Positions 6,645 to 10,847 of a stretch of 10,847 nt of DNA are shown here, piece after piece. Each line of letters opens with the position of its first letter. Within the stretch, counting starts at the first letter, position 1. The position numbers and the translations under genes are program-made. The stretch is from Pseudodesulfovibrio sp. (GTDB lineage Bacteria > Desulfobacterota > Desulfovibrionia > Desulfovibrionales > Desulfovibrionaceae): the NCBI GenBank assembly GCA_022712815.1, contig JAFLJW010000014.1, forward strand, positions 1-10,847, in the 5' to 3' direction. The notes beneath the pieces are model-generated. The model made no database searches, was not told the origin of the DNA, and saw only the letters and a list, made by a program, of their open reading frames with translations.

Positions 6645-9600
6645 TGTTTAGACGGCCCTTGCTCATACTCGTAGAGCTTGGTGTTGTCTGCATTGCCCTT
6701 GCCGCAATGGGCCTTTTTTGGGCCTCCTGGTACATCGATACCGATGAATTCAGGGAGGCTTTCTCATCTCTTCTTCAAGATGCTACCGGTAGAAATGTGG
6801 AACTCGGAGGCGAGATTGATATCGCATTGTGGCCGGGATTGGTTCTTGATGTCGAAGATTTGAATATAGCTGAATCTGCCGGATTCGGCGGAGGAAAGTT
6901 CGCTCATTTCGACAGGATTCGTATCAGCGTCCGGTTGATCCCTCTCCTGTCAGAACATCTTGATATCAGAACAATTGTTGTCGAGGGAATGGAACTGTCG
7001 ATTGTTCAAAATTCCGCTGGGCAATTCAACTGGCAATCAATTCTGGACAAAAAAGACACAAAACCACTACCTGATTCATCCTCGGTAATTTTTATCAGGG
7101 AAATGAGTTTGAGCGGGCTTGAAATCGTCAACGCGTCCGTGACGTACAAGGATGGGCCAGAGGACAACGGCTATATTCTCAGTGGCATCAATTTAAGGAC
7201 CGGAGCAATAGAGTCCGGTGAGAATGTGCCTTTTACCGTGAGCAGCACTTTTTCCTGGATTGATGGCGGGATGGAGTCTGATCTTACTTTGAAGGGCATG
7301 TTTGAAACCGGTCTTGATGGTTCGAGTGTAGCTCTCAAGGACGCCACACTCTATGCGTCCGTTGGCGGTTCCTTTTTACCTGACCGGGCCAGTCCCGGCG
7401 AGTTAACGGCTCGTGTTGTCATGGATTGGGACAATCGGTCCATTGCGCTGGATGGCCTTCGTGTTCGTTTTTTGGGACTGAGAGCCGAAGGAAATCTTGA
7501 AAGCGGTGATCTGAGAAAAGGTCTCAGTGCCAAAGGGCATGTTACGGTTCACCCGTTCAAGCCAGCGGAGATCATCACCAGATATTTCCCAAAAGCCCCA
7601 GTGAAGTCGGTCGATGGTTTGAAAAGTAGTGCGTTTACGTCATTTTTCCATGTGGACGAGTCAGGAATATCTTTCAAGGATATGGCCCTGACTCTCGACG
7701 AAATGACGGTTCGCGGTCAACTTGGTTTCAAGGGATATTCCAAACCGGTCTTTAGTTTTGGCCTCAGAGGAAATACTATTGACCTTGATCGTTATCTTCC
7801 TTTGTTCAGGACTGACACCCCGTTTATCTGGGATGATTTTAGGTTAAAATTATTCAGTAAATTCAGAGGTGAAGGTGCTGTTCGGGCCGATGGCCTCAAC
7901 GTTCTGGATACCCTCCTCTCCGATATCAGACTTTCTGTCAAAGCTGATAAAAGCGGCATCCTTCTGGACGCCGGTGCCATAAAAAAAGGCCAGGCCTTAC
8001 TTGGCGGCAAGACAAAGATTGCCATTGGTGAAAATGGTGATGGTATTCCTGTCTTGACGATGTCAGCCCAGCTTACTGCCGAATCACAAAAAGACGGTTT
8101 TGCCTTTCTGAAGGCAACGTCGCTTAGTCTGAGTGGGGCAGGGGTGCTCAATGTGAAGGCAAAAACAACACAGATGGCCTGCCCTCCGGATACTCGGTCA
8201 ATCAATATCCTGCGGCACCTTGCAGGAAGTCTGTCTCTTTCACTTGGAGCAGGTGACGCCAAGTATAAAAGTGAATCGAAAAAGTCTCTTCTGCTGGATT
8301 ATTCCAAAGCGGACATTTTACTTAGCGCAACACCGGTGAGTGGCGTGTCAAAAGAGTATTATGACTACGCCATGACCGCTGATGTGAAAATGCGTGGGGG
8401 AAAGGATATCGAGACCCTGTCGTTCACAGCACAAGGGGCTTTGACCACTGCCATTGACACAGTGCATGTCAAAAGCTCCGGTTTGGACATCAAAGGGCAT
8501 TTAACCAGCACGCGCCTTCCGAAAAATGTGAAAAGAGTGACCGCTTCAGGCAGGGTTGCATTTGATTCCAAGGCTGCCAATTTGTCCGTCACTGATGGGT
8601 TTATTCATCTTCTGGATACTTCGATCAAAGGTTCTGTAAATATTACAGGGCTTGATAAGAACGTATCGGCATCTGGAAGGGTGGAGATCCCCGAGGCCAA
8701 CCCCAAAAGAATCATCTACCTGTTGAGTGATTTTGTAGTCCGTACCAAGGATGCCGAGGCTTTGAAAAAGGCAAGAGCGGCAGCTCGGTTCAAAGCCGAT
8801 AAAAATGGATTTACCCTCAGTGAGCTTGAAGGCAGACTGGATGGGATGTCATTTAACGGGCATGTCGTGGGGCAGGGCTTCAATAATCCGATACTGGCTT
8901 TTTCTTTTTCCGCCGGGGCATTTGATCTGGATCGCTACCTGCCACCTTCTCAACTCGCGACTCTGGAAGAAAGGCGAGCCGGTAAAGAGGCGAAGGCTCC
9001 ACCGGTTGATCTTCCCCTTGAATTTCTGAGGGCTTTGCTTTTGAACGGTAAGGTCTTTTTTGAAGAATTCAAACTTGCTGACATCAGGGGCAGGTCTGTC
9101 TCGGCAAATTTGAAGGCCAACAAGGGCAAAATCCATATTTCTGATATAAAAGGCAAAATTCATGATGGACAGTTGACGGCAGATTGGAAAGGTGACGTCG
9201 GAAAGACGGAACTGACAACTTATCTCAAACTGCATGTTGAAGATATGAGACTTGGACCACTGCTGAAAGAGATGGCCAAGAGAGATTATATTCGAGGTGA
9301 AACCGATGTTGACGTTGATTTCAGCAGTTTCGGAGTGACTGATGACGATATACTTAAACATTTGAATGGCAAGACATGGGTGCGGATTCGTAATGGTTCT
9401 TTCAAGTTCACAGGAGACGACTCCAAACGGGCAGAAACAGGAAGCAATATTGATACGTTGGGCAGGAACAGCCAACTGAAGCCGCGCCCAAGGACTGTTT
9501 TTAAAAAGGCGAGGGCATACTTCACGGTGAACAATGGTGTTTTCACCGTGGATAAATACCGGATGGAAGCCCCACCGCTCTTGCAGTCTTACGGAGAGGG

Positions 9601-9805
9601 ATATTTCAGTCTGGCCGACAACAGCGTGAATATTTCGATCAGAAATGATTTTGTGGCTATTCCAAGTGTCACTATCCAGATGACAGGCAAGTTGACCGAC
9701 CCGGAAATCAATGTCCCCAAAGGCAAGATGATTAACGACACTGTTCGTAATATCCTGAGCCTGCCGGAAAAATCCTTCAAATTCTTGCGTGATCTTTTTT
9801 ATTGA
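6641..9805 (+). CDS. Large AsmA-family membrane-anchored protein
   Basis: The 1054-residue protein has a short cytoplasmic start (MMFRRP), one membrane helix at about 7-30 and a long periplasmic part. Residues 31-135 are the classic AsmA N-terminal domain: ATGRNVELGGEIDIALWPGL, then GFGGGKFAHFDRIRISVRLIPLL, then AGQFNWQSIL. An AsmA C-terminal type domain lies at about 790-1025 and closes with LTDPEINVPKGKMINDTVRNIL. E. coli AsmA has 617 residues, so this is much longer; the extra length is largely explained by two similar units at about 262-541 and 641-923. AsmA-like proteins such as YhdP, TamB and YdbH are thought to form hydrophobic grooves that bridge the inner and outer membranes and carry phospholipid. 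This fits a gene near bamA and lpx genes, but transport is not shown here. The ATG overlaps the DUF89 stop; no strong Shine-Dalgarno is visible, suggesting coupling. Confidence 0.88.
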   Translation: MMFRRPLLILVELGVVCIALAAMGLFWASWYIDTDEFREAFSSLLQDATGRNVELGGEIDIALWPGLVLDVEDLNIAESAGFGGGKFAHFDRIRISVRLIPLLSEHLDIRTIVVEGMELSIVQNSAGQFNWQSILDKKDTKPLPDSSSVIFIREMSLSGLEIVNASVTYKDGPEDNGYILSGINLRTGAIESGENVPFTVSSTFSWIDGGMESDLTLKGMFETGLDGSSVALKDATLYASVGGSFLPDRASPGELTARVVMDWDNRSIALDGLRVRFLGLRAEGNLESGDLRKGLSAKGHVTVHPFKPAEIITRYFPKAPVKSVDGLKSSAFTSFFHVDESGISFKDMALTLDEMTVRGQLGFKGYSKPVFSFGLRGNTIDLDRYLPLFRTDTPFIWDDFRLKLFSKFRGEGAVRADGLNVLDTLLSDIRLSVKADKSGILLDAGAIKKGQALLGGKTKIAIGENGDGIPVLTMSAQLTAESQKDGFAFLKATSLSLSGAGVLNVKAKTTQMACPPDTRSINILRHLAGSLSLSLGAGDAKYKSESKKSLLLDYSKADILLSATPVSGVSKEYYDYAMTADVKMRGGKDIETLSFTAQGALTTAIDTVHVKSSGLDIKGHLTSTRLPKNVKRVTASGRVAFDSKAANLSVTDGFIHLLDTSIKGSVNITGLDKNVSASGRVEIPEANPKRIIYLLSDFVVRTKDAEALKKARAAARFKADKNGFTLSELEGRLDGMSFNGHVVGQGFNNPILAFSFSAGAFDLDRYLPPSQLATLEERRAGKEAKAPPVDLPLEFLRALLLNGKVFFEEFKLADIRGRSVSANLKANKGKIHISDIKGKIHDGQLTADWKGDVGKTELTTYLKLHVEDMRLGPLLKEMAKRDYIRGETDVDVDFSSFGVTDDDILKHLNGKTWVRIRNGSFKFTGDDSKRAETGSNIDTLGRNSQLKPRPRTVFKKARAYFTVNNGVFTVDKYRMEAPPLLQSYGEGYFSLADNSVNISIRNDFVAIPSVTIQMTGKLTDPEINVPKGKMINDTVRNILSLPEKSFKFLRDLFY
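7424..8263 (+). repeat. Internal AsmA unit, copy A (protein-level repeat)
   Basis: This encodes residues 262-541 of the AsmA protein. It aligns by eye with copy B: GLSAKGHVTV against NVSASGRVEI, PAEII against PKRII, PVFSFGLRGNTIDLDRYLP against PILAFSFSAGAFDLDRYLP, and ILRHLAGSLSLSLGAGDAKY against ILKHLNGKTWVRIRNGSFKF. The similarity is at protein level only; the DNA has diverged. Confidence 0.6.
8561..9409 (+). repeat. Internal AsmA unit, copy B (protein-level repeat)
   Basis: This encodes residues 641-923. Landmarks in the same order as copy A are VSASGRVEI (675-683), NPKRII (687-692), FDLDRYLP (761-768) and ILKHLNG (904-910). The spacing between landmarks is close to that of copy A, which argues for an ancient duplication rather than scattered chance matches. 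This copy looks nearer to the usual AsmA C-terminal domain. Confidence 0.6.
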
Positions 9806-9827
9806 TCTCGACTCCCTTGCCTGCTGT

Positions 9828-9852
9828 CAGTAAAAAGAGATAAGGTTTACTG
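9828..9852. promoter_or_regulatory. Inverted repeat in the AsmA/YihY spacer
   Basis: CAGTAAA at 9828-9834 and TTTACTG at 9846-9852 are perfect reverse complements with an 11-nt gap. The stem is AT-rich and is not followed by a T run, so it is a poor intrinsic terminator. An operator or a weak transcript hairpin upstream of the YihY gene is possible. I see no convincing promoter in the 9806-9885 spacer. Confidence 0.35.
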
Positions 9853-9857
9853 TAATA

Positions 9858-9868
9858 GTAGTTAAACA
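9858..9868 (+). repeat. 11-bp direct repeat, copy 1
   Basis: GTAGTTAAACA occurs here and again at 9919-9929, with a period of 61 bp, roughly six helical turns. Copy 1 is upstream of the YihY start. With the adjacent inverted repeat it might be part of a regulatory site, but two 11-mers this close can arise by chance in AT-rich sequence. Confidence 0.45.
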
Positions 9869-9876
9869 AATTTAAT

Positions 9877-9880
9877 GGAG
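9877..9880 (+). promoter_or_regulatory. Shine-Dalgarno of the YihY-family gene
   Basis: GGAG lies 5 nt ahead of the ATG at 9886. A second in-frame ATG at 9916 has no comparable site, so 9886 is preferred. Confidence 0.6.
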
Positions 9881-9885
9881 TAGAT

Positions 9886-10847
9886 ATGAGTGCGGCCAGG
9901 CTTGAGCGGACATCCATGGTAGTTAAACACCACTTTTCCGAAGGTATCTGGATGCGTAATGCGCCGGACACTCCAATATATATTCGTTTCTGGCGCGGGA
10001 TTTGCCGTCTGCTCTATTTGATTGGTTTCGGGTTCGTGAAGGACCAGAGCATCATTCGCGCAGCCGCACTGACATTCACCACCATCCTTTCCATTGTGCC
10101 GTTTCTGGCCGTGGCTTTTTCTATTTCCAAAGGGTTCGGACTTCAGAATTCAGACAAAATGCGGGAATGGGTTTTGGCTTTGACAACCGGACGCCCTGAA
10201 GTCGCAGACAAAATCATTGAATATATTGATCGTACAAATGTCCAGGCTCTTGGCTGGGTTGGTGTGGCAATACTGCTCCTTACGGTATTTTCGCTCATCG
10301 GGACCATTGAGAAGGCATTCAACACAATCTGGAATGTCCAAAAAGGAAGAAGTGCCTGGCGAAAGATAACTGATTTCTTTCCTGTTATCCTTTTGGGGCC
10401 GTTGGTTTTGTTCGCAGCATCAAGTTTCAACATCGGCTTGCAAAACCAGGAAATTGTGACAAATGTTTTGAGCATTGAAGCTGTCGGCCTTCTTGAAGCC
10501 ATGATGTTGAAAGCAGCTCCATATTTTTTGATCATCCTGGCCTTTTCCATGATTTACATGTTCATTCCCTATGCAGTGGTTCACATGAAATCGGCATTGG
10601 TCGGCGGAATAGTAGGGGGCGTGCTCTGGCAAATGGCCCAGTGGGCGTATATTACCTGGCAAATAGGGGCGGCCAAGTACAATGCTATTTACGGCAGCTT
10701 CGCGCAATTGCCTGTTCTGTTGATCTGGATATATATAAGCTGGATCATTGTACTTCTTGGTTCCGAGGTCAGTTACGCCTGGCAGAACATAAATTCATTT
10801 GTGAAGCAGCGATACTTTGGTCAGGCCACGCCATTTGAGAAACAGAA
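9886..10847 (+). CDS. YihY/UPF0761 (formerly RNase BN) family inner-membrane protein, 3' end missing
   Basis: The frame from ATG 9886 stays open to the right edge, giving 320 complete residues with no stop in the window. It shows the full YihY core: IIRAAALTFTTILSIVPFLAV (57-77), LGWVGVAILLL then TIEKAFNTIWNV (122-151), WRKITDFFPVILLGPLVLF (158-176), FIPYAVVHMKSALVGGIVGG (226-245), and AAKYNAIYGSFAQLPVLLIW (262-281), followed by GSEVSYAWQN. Six membrane helices are likely, at about 60-82, 121-143, 162-184, 208-230, 236-258 and 274-297. Members were once called RNase BN; that activity belongs to another gene. E. coli YhjD of this family has a suppressor allele that lets cells live with only a lipid A precursor. 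The core is near complete; what is missing is the C-terminal cytoplasmic region. The 81-nt gap after the AsmA gene allows co-transcription. Confidence 0.9.
   Translation, partial: MSAARLERTSMVVKHHFSEGIWMRNAPDTPIYIRFWRGICRLLYLIGFGFVKDQSIIRAAALTFTTILSIVPFLAVAFSISKGFGLQNSDKMREWVLALTTGRPEVADKIIEYIDRTNVQALGWVGVAILLLTVFSLIGTIEKAFNTIWNVQKGRSAWRKITDFFPVILLGPLVLFAASSFNIGLQNQEIVTNVLSIEAVGLLEAMMLKAAPYFLIILAFSMIYMFIPYAVVHMKSALVGGIVGGVLWQMAQWAYITWQIGAAKYNAIYGSFAQLPVLLIWIYISWIIVLLGSEVSYAWQNINSFVKQRYFGQATPFEKQ
9919..9929 (+). repeat. 11-bp direct repeat, copy 2
   Basis: The second GTAGTTAAACA falls inside codons 12-15 of the YihY-family gene (encoding part of VVKH). Its place within the coding sequence weakens a regulatory reading unless translation really begins further downstream. 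Confidence 0.4.

Noticed and set aside
9786..9808. T-rich run at the end of the AsmA gene as a terminator
   Set aside because: The T run lies inside the last codons and only a 4-bp GATC/GATC pairing flanks it, with no GC-rich stem before it.
1..10847. CRISPR array, tRNA or rRNA genes, insertion sequence or prophage genes
   Set aside because: No regularly spaced repeats, tRNA-like cloverleaf, transposase or integrase motif was seen. Nearly all of the window is accounted for by envelope genes.

Overview
The window reads as one stretch of a Gram-negative chromosome devoted to building the outer membrane, with every recognisable gene on the + strand. The organism is most likely a sulfate-reducing deltaproteobacterium of the Desulfovibrio/Pseudodesulfovibrio kind. 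This is an inference from gene order (bamA-ompH-lpxD-fabZ-lpxA followed directly by lpxI rather than lpxB), the medium GC content and the style of the proteins. No rRNA or other marker gene is present to confirm it.

Positions 1-5564 hold a compact cluster. It starts with the 3' part of bamA (window starts inside the gene, near the end of POTRA 2), followed by the periplasmic chaperone ompH/skp, lpxD, fabZ, lpxA and lpxI. Spacing is very tight: 5 nt from ompH to lpxD, an 8-nt overlap lpxD/fabZ and a 1-nt overlap fabZ/lpxA. BamA and OmpH assemble outer-membrane proteins. LpxA, LpxD and LpxI are early lipid A enzymes. FabZ supplies acyl chains from the same hydroxyacyl-ACP pool.

Positions 5565-5732 are a 168-nt spacer with no clear terminator. 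It holds a possible sigma70-type promoter, a short dyad and a 17-codon reading frame with a strong Shine-Dalgarno.

Positions 5733-9805 hold two genes with an ATGA overlap: a DUF89-type metal-dependent phosphatase and a 1054-residue AsmA-family membrane-anchored protein. The AsmA protein contains what looks like an internal duplication of about 280 residues. After an 81-nt spacer with an inverted repeat and a direct repeat, a YihY/UPF0761 six-helix membrane protein starts at 9886 and runs off the right edge without a stop.

The left half is ordinary and well understood. The right half (DUF89, duplicated AsmA, YihY) is the interesting part. AsmA-like proteins are implicated in moving phospholipid between membranes, and a YihY-family protein of E. 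coli (YhjD) has been tied genetically to lipid A precursor export. Together they could be an envelope lipid-transport module beside the lipid A and BAM genes. That is a hypothesis from context.
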